DNA of 64,000 nt from Elusimicrobiota bacterium (GTDB lineage: Bacteria > Elusimicrobiota > Elusimicrobia > UBA1565 > UBA9628). The stretch's first letter is position 1. The number at the start of each line of letters is the position of its first letter. Shown here piece after piece: positions 9,454-19,000 of the stretch. Made by a program: the position numbers and the translations under genes. The DNA is taken from NCBI GenBank assembly GCA_023213235.1, contig CP096137.1:321587-385586 (forward strand), in the 5' to 3' direction. The notes below the pieces were generated by a model. It saw only the letters and a program-made list of their open reading frames with translations, made no database searches and had not been told where the DNA came from.

Positions 9454-10414
9454 GCGAACGTCTTCTTCAGAAGCAACGGCGACGCGAACGTGGTCGCGAT
9501 CACCATCAGCACGACGGCCGCGTAGAGCTCCGGCTCGACGGCGCCGCTCGACAGCCCGATCTGCGCGAAGATCAGCCCCACCTCGCCGCGCGGCACCATG
9601 CCGAAGCCGATCGCCCAGCGGTTGTAGCCCTTGGACCCGACGGCGAGGCCGCTCGCGGTCTTGCCGGCGACGGCGAGGACGGACAAGGCCGCGGCGAGGC
9701 CGAGGAGCCCGGCGCCAGCACCGAGAGGTCGACGCCCGCGCCGGTGACGACGAAGAACACCGGCGCCAGCCACGCCGTCGCGGGCCGCGACAAGCGCTCG
9801 ATGGCCGCGCGGCGGCGCGAGGCGCCGAGAACGACCCCCGCGGCGAAGGCGCCGACGATCAGGACGCTCTTGGCGGCCGCGCCGCCGCCCATCGCGGCGG
9901 GGGAGAGGGTCTGAAGCCAGGTCAGCAGGCCGACGCCGAGGACGTCGTCGAGGACGGCGGCGCCGAGAATGACGACCGCCTCCGGCGAGGCGGCCCTGCC
10001 GAGGTCGGCGAGGACGCGCGCCGTGATGCCGACGCTCGTCGCGGTCATCGCCGCGCCGACGAACAGCCGCTCGAGAGGCGCGCGCCCGAACGCGGCCATC
10101 AGGCCCCAGCCGAGCGCGAAGGGAACCGCCATGCCCGTCAGCGCGACGGCCGCGGCGGTCGGTCCCGCCCGGCGAAGCTTGCCGGGTTCGCAGTGCAGCC
10201 CGGCTTCGAAGAGGAGGAGGAGGACGCCCGCCTCGGCCAGCAGTCCGAGGGCCTCGTGACCGCGGCCGAAGAAGGGCCACAGCCCGAGCGAGACGCCGGC
10301 CAGCAGCTCCCCGAGCACGGGCGGCTGTCCCAGGCGCGCCGAGAGGCGGCCCAGAAGCCGGGCCGCGGCGACGGCCGCGGCGAGCTGCGCGAGAATGACG
10401 AAGGATTCGGCCAT
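9450..10414 (-). CDS. CPA2-type Na+/H+ (or K+/H+) antiporter (one frame break)
   Basis: A membrane protein of about 322 residues after repair, with roughly ten hydrophobic helices and no cytosolic regulatory domain. LGQPPVLGELLAGVSLG, LFEAGLH, ATSVGITARVL, AVLDDVLGV and the late GFGMVPRGEVGLIFA are characteristic of CPA2 (KefB/NapA-like) exchangers; the DD pair in AVLDDVLG is the likely ion site. The break is near 9714-9718; one added base joins DLSVL to GAGLLGLAAALSVLAVAGK. Its ATG lies six bases after a TATATT -10 box (10421-10426 on the opposite strand), suggesting a leaderless message. It diverges from the gene at 10440. Confidence 0.86.
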
Positions 10415-10439
10415 CGCCCGAATATATTACCCTACGCGG

Positions 10440-11090
10440 GTGACGTTGCTGACCCTGCTGTCCTGGTCGTCCTGGACGCTGCTGACCGTGATCGGCCTCG
10501 GGCTGTTCGTCATGCGCAGCGCGGAGACGGGCCTTTCCTACGTCAGCCTGCCGCGCCTGCTGTACTTCTTCTGGATCATGCTGTGCGTGATGTTCATGGC
10601 CTACGTGAAGGCGCCCGGGGCCGCGGCGATCTGCCTGCTGCTGGCCAGCGCGGTCGGCGTCTACGCGCTGATCGGCGACGAGCCCGAGCCCGGGAGCCGC
10701 GCGAAGGAGGTCCTCGAGCGCGTCGCGGGCTGCCGGCGCGCGCTCGAGGAGAACGAGCGCAACCCGATGTCGCTCGAGCTGCTCGGCGACGCGTACTCGA
10801 CGATCGAGGAGCGCGCGCACGCGCTGCGCTGCTGGGAGCGGAGCTACGCGATCGTCCCCAACGCGAAGCTCCTCGAGAAGATCGAGCGGCTGAGGCGCGC
10901 GGTTCCGGTGTTCTTCTATTGGGGCCCGCCGTGCGCCCACGAGCTGCGCGCCTGCCCGCAGTGCGAGCGCGTGCTGGTCCGCTCCGCCTGGGCCTGCGCC
11001 TGCGGCGAGCGCTTCTTCCCGGACCGGCCGACCTGGCTCGCCGCCCGGTTCAACCGGATCTGGGAGGACACCGGGGAGGCCGCGCCGTGA
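10440..11090 (+). CDS. Membrane protein with TPR-like and zinc-ribbon-like C-terminus
   Basis: About 216 residues. Three hydrophobic helices occupy the first 80 residues. A TPR-like pair of helices follows (RALEENERNPMSLELLGDAYSTIEERAHALRCWERSYAIVP), then a cysteine cluster, CPQCERVL...WACACGERFFPD, resembling a zinc ribbon. I chose GTG 10440 because the in-frame ATG at 10395 would overlap the start of the divergent antiporter. No family is recognised. It is coupled by GTGA to two tiny membrane-protein genes, so the three likely form one transcript. Confidence 0.65.
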   Translation: MTLLTLLSWSSWTLLTVIGLGLFVMRSAETGLSYVSLPRLLYFFWIMLCVMFMAYVKAPGAAAICLLLASAVGVYALIGDEPEPGSRAKEVLERVAGCRRALEENERNPMSLELLGDAYSTIEERAHALRCWERSYAIVPNAKLLEKIERLRRAVPVFFYWGPPCAHELRACPQCERVLVRSAWACACGERFFPDRPTWLAARFNRIWEDTGEAAP

Positions 11091-11203
11091 CGACCGGCCT
11101 GTGGCTGTCGCCGTACCTGTTCCTGACCCAGCCGTGGTGCTACGGGCTCGTGTGGCTCGTCTGGGTCGGCGCCCGGCGCGCCGGCCCGGCGGAGGCGCGG
11201 TGA
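11087..11203 (+). CDS. Tiny membrane peptide (38 aa)
   Basis: GTG start within the upstream stop (GTGA) and a stop overlapped by the next start, so it is flanked by coupled genes on both sides. It encodes one Trp/Leu-rich hydrophobic helix (LWLSPYLFLTQPWCYGLVWL...) ending in Arg/Ala. No homology is recognised; the strict coupling is the argument that it is real. Confidence 0.45.
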   Translation: MTTGLWLSPYLFLTQPWCYGLVWLVWVGARRAGPAEAR

Positions 11204-11391
11204 GAAGCCACGACGAGGAGCGCGGGCTGGCGTTCCGGCGGATCGCGGCGATCATCCTCCTGCTGATGATCTGGAGCGTGCGCGCGGGCATGGCCCCGCC
11301 GCCGTCCGTCTCCTGGCCGGGGAAGGGCAAGCCCGCGCCGGGGCGCCCCGCGAAGGACTCCGCGAAGGTCTCCTGGGAAACGGCGCCCTGA
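11200..11391 (+). CDS. Small membrane-anchored protein (63 aa)
   Basis: GTG start overlapping the preceding stop. It has a charged N-terminus, one transmembrane helix (about residues 12-27) and a Pro/Lys-rich tail. It is the last member of a three-gene coupled string starting at 10440. No function can be assigned. The stop is 22 bases before the -35 box of the TetR gene. Confidence 0.45.
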   Translation: MRSHDEERGLAFRRIAAIILLLMIWSVRAGMAPPPSVSWPGKGKPAPGRPAKDSAKVSWETAP

Positions 11392-11413
11392 GCGCGCCCC
11401 GTTAAAGGGGGTC

Positions 11414-11458
11414 TTGACAAAACCGGTTTTCCGGTCTATAATGTGAGCGAACACTCAC
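11414..11458 (+). promoter_or_regulatory. Consensus promoter with overlapping operator for the TetR operon
   Basis: TTGACA (11414-11419), a 17-bp spacer and TATAAT (11437-11442) form a perfect sigma-70-type promoter. Directly downstream, GTGAG (11443-11447) and CTCAC (11454-11458) make an inverted repeat over the start site, a typical operator position for the TetR regulator encoded 16 bases further on. Autorepression is inferred. Confidence 0.8.
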
Positions 11459-11474
11459 TCACAGAGAGACCCCC

Positions 11475-12053
11475 GTGATCATCGAAGAGACCAAGCGCAA
11501 GACCCTCCTGCCCGGCATCCTCAAGGCCGCGCTCAAGCTGTTCGTCCGCAAGGGCATCGACGGGACGACGACCAAGGACATCGCTCGCGCCGCGGGCGTG
11601 GCCGAGGGGGCGCTCTACCGCCATTACCGCAGCAAGGATGAGATGGCCGGAGAGCTGTTCACGGTCAACCTGGAGCGGTTCACGGCCGACCTGGACCGCG
11701 TTCTGTCCGAGGCGAAGGGAGCCCGCCGCAAGCTCGAGGCCTACGTCTCTTCGATCTTCCGGGAGTACGAGTCGGACCCCGATCTCTTCTATTACCTGCT
11801 CGTCGCCGAGCACAAGGAACTGACCAAGCAGATGAAGGGTCTGCGCCATCCCGGGCATGTCCTCGAGGACCTCATCCGCGCCGGACAGGCGGAGGGGGCG
11901 TTTCGACGTACGGACGTGATGACCTTGTTCGCGGTCGCCTTCGGCGCGGTGCACCGCATGTGCATTCTGCGGCGCTACGAGCTCATCGCGCGCCCGCTGA
12001 CGGAGTCGGCCGAAGAGACGTCGGTCCTGATCTGGACGGCCTTGCGCGCTTGA
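11475..12053 (+). CDS. TetR/AcrR-family transcriptional regulator
   Basis: A 192-residue repressor. The N-terminal helix-turn-helix TTTKDIARAAGVAEGALYRHY (about residues 31-51) is a textbook TetR DNA-binding region; the remaining helices would bind an unknown ligand. Start GTG 11475. It sits directly behind a consensus promoter with a GTGAG-N6-CTCAC operator, so it probably represses itself and the genes that follow 14 bases later: the sterol-desaturase-like enzyme, a small secreted protein and the HTTM-DCC fusion. A lipid or hydrophobic ligand is a guess from that neighbourhood. Confidence 0.92.
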   Translation: MIIEETKRKTLLPGILKAALKLFVRKGIDGTTTKDIARAAGVAEGALYRHYRSKDEMAGELFTVNLERFTADLDRVLSEAKGARRKLEAYVSSIFREYESDPDLFYYLLVAEHKELTKQMKGLRHPGHVLEDLIRAGQAEGAFRRTDVMTLFAVAFGAVHRMCILRRYELIARPLTESAEETSVLIWTALRA

Positions 12054-12067
12054 CGTAGGAGGTTTCC

Positions 12068-12787
12068 ATGAAGATCGTCGCCCTCGTGGCGTTCGCGGCG
12101 CTGGTGATGACGCTGGTGGAGCGGGCCAAGCCCGCGGAGCGCTGGCCGTCGTGGAGCGGCTGGATTCCCGCCGCCGTTTGGCTCAACCTCGCGCAGATCG
12201 CGGTCGTCATCTGCACCGGAGCGGTCTGCGACCCGTGGCTGCGGTCCGTGCGCCCCTGGAACGCCGACGCCCTGGGGACGGCCGGCGGCGCGGCGCTCGG
12301 GTACGTCGTCATCACCTTCGCGTTCTACTGGTGGCACCGCGCGCGCCACGAGTCGGACTTCCTGTGGCGGTGGTTCCATCAAGTCCATCACAGCGTCGAG
12401 CGCCTCGAGGTCGTCGCGAGCTTCTATAAGCACCCGTTCGAGCTCCTCGCCGACTCGCTGCTCTGCAGCGTCGTCCTTTATCCGCTCCTCGGCCTGGGCG
12501 CCGAGGCGGCCGCGGGCGCCATGCTTCTCTCCGGACTGGCGGAGCTGTTCTACCACTGGAACGTCCGCACGCCGCGCTGGCTGGGCTTTCTGTTTCAGCG
12601 GCCGGAGAGCCACCGCCTCCACCACGAGTCCGGCGTGCACGCCTACAATTACGCCGACCTGCCGCTGTGGGACATGCTGTTCGGGACGTTCCGCAATCCG
12701 GCGCGCTGGAGCGGCCGGGTCGGCTTCAAGCGCGGCGACGAGCGCCGGCTCGTGGAGATGCTCGCGGGCGTGGACGTGACCGCTTAG
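12068..12787 (+). CDS. Sterol desaturase / fatty acid hydroxylase family protein
   Basis: A 239-residue integral membrane di-iron enzyme of the fatty-acid-hydroxylase superfamily. The histidine boxes are clear: HRARH (about residues 92-96), HQVHHS (about 107-112), and ESHRLHHES near residue 182, on a scaffold of four or more helices. Members hydroxylate or desaturate lipids; the substrate cannot be read here. A strong RBS (TAGGAGG) precedes ATG 12068. It lies in the TetR-headed operon and is followed nine bases later by the next gene, again with a GGAGG site. Confidence 0.9.
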   Translation: MKIVALVAFAALVMTLVERAKPAERWPSWSGWIPAAVWLNLAQIAVVICTGAVCDPWLRSVRPWNADALGTAGGAALGYVVITFAFYWWHRARHESDFLWRWFHQVHHSVERLEVVASFYKHPFELLADSLLCSVVLYPLLGLGAEAAAGAMLLSGLAELFYHWNVRTPRWLGFLFQRPESHRLHHESGVHAYNYADLPLWDMLFGTFRNPARWSGRVGFKRGDERRLVEMLAGVDVTA

Positions 12788-12795
12788 GAGGCGAC

Positions 12796-13212
12796 ATGAA
12801 ATTCCGAACGATCGCCGTGCTGCTGATTCTGCTCGGGCTCGCCCAGATGGGGGCCGACGCCTGGGGCTCGCGTCCCCTGAAGGCGCTGGCCGCGGCGACG
12901 GCCGCGTCCCCGGCCCCGAAGGTGTTCGGCTCGGTCGGAGGCTTCGAGACCTTCTCGAACCGCATGACCGTCGTGCGGGACGGCGAGCGCTCGCGCGTCG
13001 ACCGCGCGGCCTACCGCCGGCTCAAGGGGCCCTATAACCGCCGCAACGTGTACGGCGCGGCGCTCTCCTACGGTCCGGCGATGCCGCGCGAATTGAGGGA
13101 CCCCGTGCTGCGCCGCGCGTTCTGCGGCGGCTCGGACCGCATCGGCATCGAGTACGCGCCTATTTTCGGGGACGGCCGCGCGGCGGCCGTCGTGGAGGTT
13201 TCATGCAGATGA
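12796..13212 (+). CDS. Small secreted protein of unknown function
   Basis: A 138-residue protein with an N-terminal signal or anchor helix (about residues 4-22, ending ADAWGS). The mature part contains PYNRRNVYGAALSYGPA, a short segment that recurs near respiration- or DCC-type proteins in other genomes in my memory, but I cannot name a family. Two cysteines are present in the C-terminal third (RAFCGGSD, VEVSCR). A strong RBS (GGAGG) precedes the ATG. The last ten bases overlap the following HTTM-DCC gene, so the pair is probably functionally linked. Confidence 0.65.
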   Translation: MKFRTIAVLLILLGLAQMGADAWGSRPLKALAAATAASPAPKVFGSVGGFETFSNRMTVVRDGERSRVDRAAYRRLKGPYNRRNVYGAALSYGPAMPRELRDPVLRRAFCGGSDRIGIEYAPIFGDGRAAAVVEVSCR

Positions 13213-14423
13213 GCAACGGCTGGACCTATCGCCAGTACCTGGCGTTCCGCGCCGCGCTGGGCGCCTACGTCGCGATCCACTTCGCGGCGCTGCTGCCGTG
13301 GGCCGCGGAACTGTTCGCCGCGGGCGGCGTCGTGCCCGCGGCCGCCAGCCCCTTGCTGGGGGTCTTTCCCAACATCCTGGCGCTCAACGACGGCCCCGCG
13401 GCGGCCGCGGCGCTGACCGCCCTGGGCGCGGTCTGCGGCGTCGCGATCGCCTTCGGCGCGGCCGACCGGGTCGCGGCGGTCGCGGCTTGGTACGTCTGGG
13501 CCTGCCTGTTCGGCCGCAATCCGCTGATCTCCAACCCCAGCCTTCCTTATGTCGGGTGGCTGCTGCTCGCCCACGCGGCGATCAGCCCGTCCGGCGTGGA
13601 GGACAGCGACGCGCGCCGAGCCTGGCGCGTGCCGGAGCCGGTCTACCGCGCGGCGTGGGTCGTGCTCGCCGTCGGCTACACCTACAGCGGGCTCTGCAAG
13701 CTCGGCAGCCCGTCATGGTTCGACGGCGGCGCTCTGCGCGCGGTGCTCGAGAACCCCTTGGCCCGCCCGTGGGTGCCGGTGGAGTGGCTGCCCTGGATTC
13801 CCGCCGCCGTGCTCAAGGCGGCGACGTGGGGAGCGCTCGCGCTCGAGATCGGCTTCGTCGGGCTGGCCTGCTCCCGGAGTCTGCGGCCCTGGGCTTGGGC
13901 GGCGATGACGGCGATGCACGTCGCCCTGCTCGCCACGCTCGACTTCGCCGACCTGACGTGGGGAATGCTGCTCATCCACGCGTTCACGTTCGACCCGGCT
14001 TGGCTCAAGGGGCGAGGCGAAGGCGAGGACGTCGTCTTCTACGATGGACAGTGCGGCCTCTGCCAGACCTGGATTCAGCTGCTGCTCGAGGAGGATCGTC
14101 GCGCGGCGAGCTTCCGCTTCGCTCCGCTCGGAGGCAGGACCTACCACGAGCTGCTCGATCCGGGCACGCGAGCCTCGTTGCCGGACAGCATCGTCGTGCG
14201 CGCCGCGGATGGCCGCGTGCTCGTCAAGTCGGCCGCGATCGGCCACCTGCTCGGACGCTTGGGCGGGCTGTGGCTCGTCGCGCAAGCCGGGCTGTCCCTG
14301 GTCCCGGCCGGCCTGGCCGACCGCGGCTACGACCTCGTGGCGAAGGTCCGCCGCGTCGCGCCGGTGGGCATCAAGGTGTGCCGGCGCATGCCCGCCCGCT
14401 ACCGGGCCCGCCTGCTCGGTTGA
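13203..14423 (+). CDS. HTTM-like membrane protein fused to a DCC (DUF393) thiol-redox domain
   Basis: About 406 residues. The first 270 form a multi-helix membrane domain with NPLISNPSLPYVGWLLL and the Tyr/Gly-rich YTYSGLCKLGSPSWFDG, resembling HTTM (vitamin-K-carboxylase-like membrane) proteins. The C-terminal 120 residues are a DCC/DUF393 domain starting VVFYDGQCGLCQTW, with a thioredoxin-like CxxC active site. The two modules are often neighbours in bacteria; here they form one chain. A thiol-redox function at the membrane is likely; the partner is unknown. Start ATG 13203 (13209 is also possible), overlapping the small secreted gene. Confidence 0.8.
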   Translation: MQMSNGWTYRQYLAFRAALGAYVAIHFAALLPWAAELFAAGGVVPAAASPLLGVFPNILALNDGPAAAAALTALGAVCGVAIAFGAADRVAAVAAWYVWACLFGRNPLISNPSLPYVGWLLLAHAAISPSGVEDSDARRAWRVPEPVYRAAWVVLAVGYTYSGLCKLGSPSWFDGGALRAVLENPLARPWVPVEWLPWIPAAVLKAATWGALALEIGFVGLACSRSLRPWAWAAMTAMHVALLATLDFADLTWGMLLIHAFTFDPAWLKGRGEGEDVVFYDGQCGLCQTWIQLLLEEDRRAASFRFAPLGGRTYHELLDPGTRASLPDSIVVRAADGRVLVKSAAIGHLLGRLGGLWLVAQAGLSLVPAGLADRGYDLVAKVRRVAPVGIKVCRRMPARYRARLLG

Positions 14424-14451
14424 GGCCATGTAACATCTAAGGAAGGGCGTC

Positions 14452-14480
14452 TTGACGGGAGGGAGAGCCGGCGTTACACT
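14452..14480 (+). promoter_or_regulatory. Promoter of the large secreted-protein pair
   Basis: TTGACG (14452-14457), 17-bp spacer, TACACT (14475-14480). The ATG at 14487 begins only six bases after the -10 box, so transcription would start at or next to the start codon, giving a leaderless mRNA. Confidence 0.75.
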
Positions 14481-14486
14481 CCTAAG

Positions 14487-16038
14487 ATGCGGCCCCTCGT
14501 CCTGGCCCTCCTCCTTCTGCCCGGCCTTTCGCGCGCCGGCGACACCGAGCCCGTCACCGAAGGCGTCATCGAGCGCGACAACGACACCATCATCGACATG
14601 GACGTCGAGGAGGAGACGCCGCAGAGCCGGGCCGCGAAGATCGCCGAGGCGGAGCGCCAGATCCGCGAGCTCGAGGCCGAGCGCGACCGGCCCAAGACGA
14701 CGACCCCTCCGACCCAGACGCCGACGAATCCGACGGGGGCCGCCAGGTCGCCCCGGACGGACGGCACTTCAAGACGAACCAGGACGCGGTCAACTACCGG
14801 CTCTGCCGGCAAGGCCACAGCGCGCTGTGCGGCCGCGTCAACTACGTCGAGGGCGTCGCCCCGACGACTCCCCAGACGACGGGCGGCCGCCGGGAGCCCA
14901 TCCGCGGCGAGGTGATCGGCGAGACGACCAAGACCGAGACCGAGAAGAGGGACGCCGGCGGACGCGGCGGTTCCTCGGGCGGCGGGTCGGGCGGCGGATC
15001 GGGCGGCGGGTCCGGCGGCGGAGCCGGCGGGACGGGCGGAGGCGGGGAAGGGAAGGGCGCGGCCGCCGACCAGGCCAAGGCCGCGGAGGCCTCCGAGCGG
15101 GCGGGCGCGGCCGCGGCGAAAGCCGGCGCGATGGGCGAGCAGCTCAAGAAGTTCGGCGCCGACACCTTGGCCGGCGGCCCCGCGGGCGGGCCCGGCGGGA
15201 CGAACGGGCCGGGCGCTCTCCGCGGCGGAGCGCCGGGCCCGGGCCCGGCGGGCGACCGGGACCTCGCGGCGACGGCGGCCTCCGGGTTCGGAGCGTCCTT
15301 CGCCGCCGCGGGCCTGAAAATGGGCGCGGGTCCGGACGCGGGAAAGGTCCTGCGCGCCGACGGCACGCCCGCGACCGCCGACGACGTCGCGCGCCTGCGC
15401 GCCCAGATCGCCTCCGACCCGGCGGCGCTGGCCCGCCGGCCCGATTTCTTCAATGTCGTCGATCGAGCCTCCTTCGCGAAGCTCAAGAGCGACTTCCACG
15501 AGAAGCCCGACGCGCGCGACGGCCTCTTCCGCCACGTCCGCCTGACGGAGAAGGACCGCGACTTCCAGCGCACGCAGTCCTGCAACCCGAAGCTCGAGAA
15601 GGACTGCAACACGGCGTCCGAGGAGGCGTACAAGAAGGGGAGTTCGTCACGCCCGAGGACCTCAAGGCCATCGAGGAGGCCCTGCGCGCCGACGAGGAGG
15701 AGGAAGCCTCCGAGCTCGCGAAGGCCGCCGCCGGCGAGAGCGGCGCCCAGGCCGGCGCGGCGGACGCGCCGGCCAAGAAGCGCCGCCGCCGCTCGCGTCC
15801 GCTCGTTCCGTATTCGTTCGCCGCCGGCGAGGCCGCGGCCGAAGCGCGCCTCGTTCCCGGCTCCGACGCCGGCGCCGCGCCGGTCCAGACGGACGCCGCC
15901 GCCGGCGCGGCCGTTCCCGCCCGGCGCGCCTTCCCCTATCCGATGCGCGGCATCCAGACCGTCGCGCTCGTCTTCGTCGTCGCGGTCTGGCTGTACGGCC
16001 GCCGCCGCAAGCGCTCGTTCCTGGAGGGAAACCGGTGA
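14487..16038 (+). CDS. Large secreted/anchored Gly-rich protein (two frame breaks)
   Basis: About 517 residues after repair. Signal peptide MRPLVLALLLLPGLSRAG; a charged helical stretch; a short motif region (VNYRLCRQGHSALCGRVNYVEG); a Gly/Ser linker with repeated SGGG units (about 14965-15050); an Ala-rich helical part; KDRDFQRTQSCNPKLEKDCN with paired cysteines; and a single C-terminal membrane helix followed by GRRRKR, which would leave the chain anchored with a basic cytosolic tail. Frame breaks are in GGGGG (14735-14739) and GGGG (15637-15640), each fixed by one base. No family is recognised. It overlaps the next large secreted gene by GTGA and likely works with it. Confidence 0.6.
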
Positions 16039-19000
16039 TCGCCCACGCTCTCGTCCTCGTCGTCCTGTCGGCGGCTCACGCCGAGCCGGAACCCAACAAG
16101 GAGGCCTGGGACAAGGTGACGAAGGCCTTCGCCGCCGGCGAGCCGATCCCCGAGGCGACGTTCAAGGACGCGGAGCTGACCGTCTATCAGCTGATCAAGA
16201 AGGTCTCGGAGGGCTGCGCCCAGCCCTGTCAGAACGAGAAGTATCTCAAGAACATCGCCCTGATCGCGCGCGTGCGCAAGCTGCCGGACATCCCCAAGAT
16301 CCAGGCCGTGTACTGCCCCGGAACTCCGGCCGTCTGCCGCGCGCGCGCGTCGGTCGTCGCGAACGCGGGCGGGCGCGGTGCGGTTCCGCCGAAACCGGCG
16401 CCCGTCGCCCGCGCCCAGGCGGCCGTCGAGCGCGCGAAGAAGACGGGCGACGCGATCGCCGGAGGCTTGGCCCAGGAGAAGACCGACGATCTGCCCGGCC
16501 CCGCCGCCGAGGAGGAGCTCGACCCGTCCTTCGACGAGGTCCGCGACGAGAGCGCGGTCCAGGTCTCGGGCTCGGCCGTCGCCGCGCTCAAGGGGCTTCC
16601 CGGCGGCAAGGCCCGGGACCTGGCCGCGCGGCTCGAGAGGGCCGACAAGACGGGGGACGCGGCGGCCCGCCGCGCCGCGCTGACCGAGGCCGACCGCGGC
16701 TTCACCGCGCTGCTCGACAAGGAGCTCGCGCGCGAGGCCGCCGCCGCGCGCGCGGCCGCCTGCGCCGCGAAGAAGGAAAGCAGCGCGAGCGCTGCCTGGC
16801 CGCCGCGCCGACGGCCGCGGAGCTCGACGCGGCGCGGACGAAGGCCGTCGACGCGAACCCGGCCCTCGGCCTGTACCTCGTCTCGCGCGCCGAGCACCAG
16901 CTCAAGATCAAGGAGGCGCTGGCCGCGGGCGACCTGCCGGCCGGCACCCGCCTCGAGCCCTGGGAGCTCGGCGCGAGCGTCCCCGCGGGCACGACGATCA
17001 CGGTGTCGGCCGACAAGAACGACAAGGCCGCCGGCGGGTCCGGAGGGCTGCCGTTCCTCGGCCTGACCTTCGCGCTGCCCGACGGCTCCTCCCGTTTCGA
17101 GGGGCAGCGGCCCGGCGCCGACGGCGCGCCCGAGACGCTCGTCGTCGTGCGCGGCGCCAAGGGCGAGACCACGCGCGCCGTCGTCTCGGCGCGCGCCTCG
17201 CAGACGCAGTACTTCGCGCCGGGCGGCCGCCTCGTGCGCTCGGAGACGTCCAGCTACGGCGGCGCGCACGTCGAGATCAAGGACTTCAACCTCAAGGGGC
17301 CGGAGCTCGAGCTGCGCCGCTACGAGATCCGGGACACGAAGAACGGAAAGACGCGCGTCGAGGTGCGCGACCCCGACAATCTGCGCAACACGGTCACCGA
17401 CTACGACGGCAGCGTGATCGTGACCTCCCGCGTCGCCAAGGGCCTGCCCGTCGATCCCGCGCAGCCCGACGGCTCGCGCTGGACCGAGCAGCGCGGGCGC
17501 ATGGTCGGCGGCAAGTTCCAGCTCGAGCAGGTGACGCTCGAGGACAAGAGCGTGCTCAAGGGCTCGAGCGCGTCGGGCCGCTTCCTCGTGACCGCGGTCG
17601 ACGAGCCCGGCGGGCGCCGCCTACGCGGCACGACCGACCCGAAGACCGGCGCCTTCCAGACGACGTCGGCGATCGAGAAGGACGGCAGCGGCCAGCGCAA
17701 GGCCGGCCGGGTGATGGTCACCTTGGGGCCCGGCGGCAAGATCACGCGCCTGGCGGTCTCCCTGCGGGACGAGAAAGCGACGCGCGACAACATGATGGCG
17801 GTCGCCGCCGAGTTCGCGCGGGAGGCGGGCCTCGACGACGACCAGGCCGGCGCGCTCGGCGAGTGGCTCTACGACCGGGCCCGCCGCGTCAACTACGCGC
17901 AGCGCGGCGAGGACGGCGTGCGCGACGCGGTGCTGGCCACCGAGAAGCCGGGCAAGGAAGCCGTGCTGCTGCGCGTCGAGCGCGTCTCCGAGACCGAGGC
18001 CGACGGCACCGTGCTGACCGGGAAGGTCGAGGACAAGATCGCCGGTCAGGACGTCGCCCGCTGGGAGCCGGCCACGCCCTTCCAGGGCGCGAGCGGAACG
18101 GTGCTGCGCGCGCTCAACGAGAACGGCGTGCCCGTGCGCGAGTACGTCTCCGAGGGGAAGATGCGCCAGTGGTTCTCCGCCTACTCCAACGACGGCGGCG
18201 CGGGCCTCTTCTCGAGCTCGAAGCAATACGAGCACGCGATGCTCGTCGAGTTCGGGCGGGACCCGAAGAACCCGCGCTCCTGGATCAGCGCCTGCGGCGA
18301 CGAGGGCGACGTGACGCTCGACGACCCCAAGAAGCCGTGCGAGTCCCGCGAGCAGGTCGGCAAGCCGCAGGTGATCCACACGACGGCCTCCGGCCTCTCC
18401 GACCTCGGCGGCGCGCTCGGCGACATCCCGGGCGTCAGCCACGCCGGCAAGTACGCGACGAAGGGCTACTACACGTCCGTCGGCTACCTGCAGGACGACA
18501 TCGGCTTCGACACCTCGAGCGATCCGGACAAGAGGCTGGCGGTGATCGCCAACAAGTTCCGCGGCGTCCTCTCGAAGGAGGAGACGCTCTGGGACCTGAA
18601 GACCGACAAGGAGCTGCTCGGCGAGGTCGACGAGAAGGTCGTCGACAAGCGCAAGAAGCAGCTGGCCGGCGACTGCGTGCGCATGGGCGCCCGCGACTGC
18701 GACGCCTACGTCCGAAAGCTGAACTGCGCCGAGGGGCAGAAGCCGCCGTGCGCGACCGACGAGGAGCGCCTCGACATCGTGCGCTACGCCTACTCCCCGG
18801 CGCACGCGATCGACCACGCCGCCGAAGGCGGCAACAAGTTCCTCTACGTGCTCGGTGGTCTCGGCCAGGCCGGCGAGATGGCCGCGGCCTCGCTGCCGAT
18901 GATGGGCATGACCGCCGGCGTCGGCGCGCTCGGCAAGGTGAAGTACATCGGCGGCGCCGCCAGCTTCGGCAACGCGACGCTCAACGGCTACATGACGGCG

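Noticed and set aside
14960..15055. Tandem GGC/GGG repeats
   Set aside because: They encode the Gly/Ser linker of the secreted protein; not a CRISPR or separate repeat.
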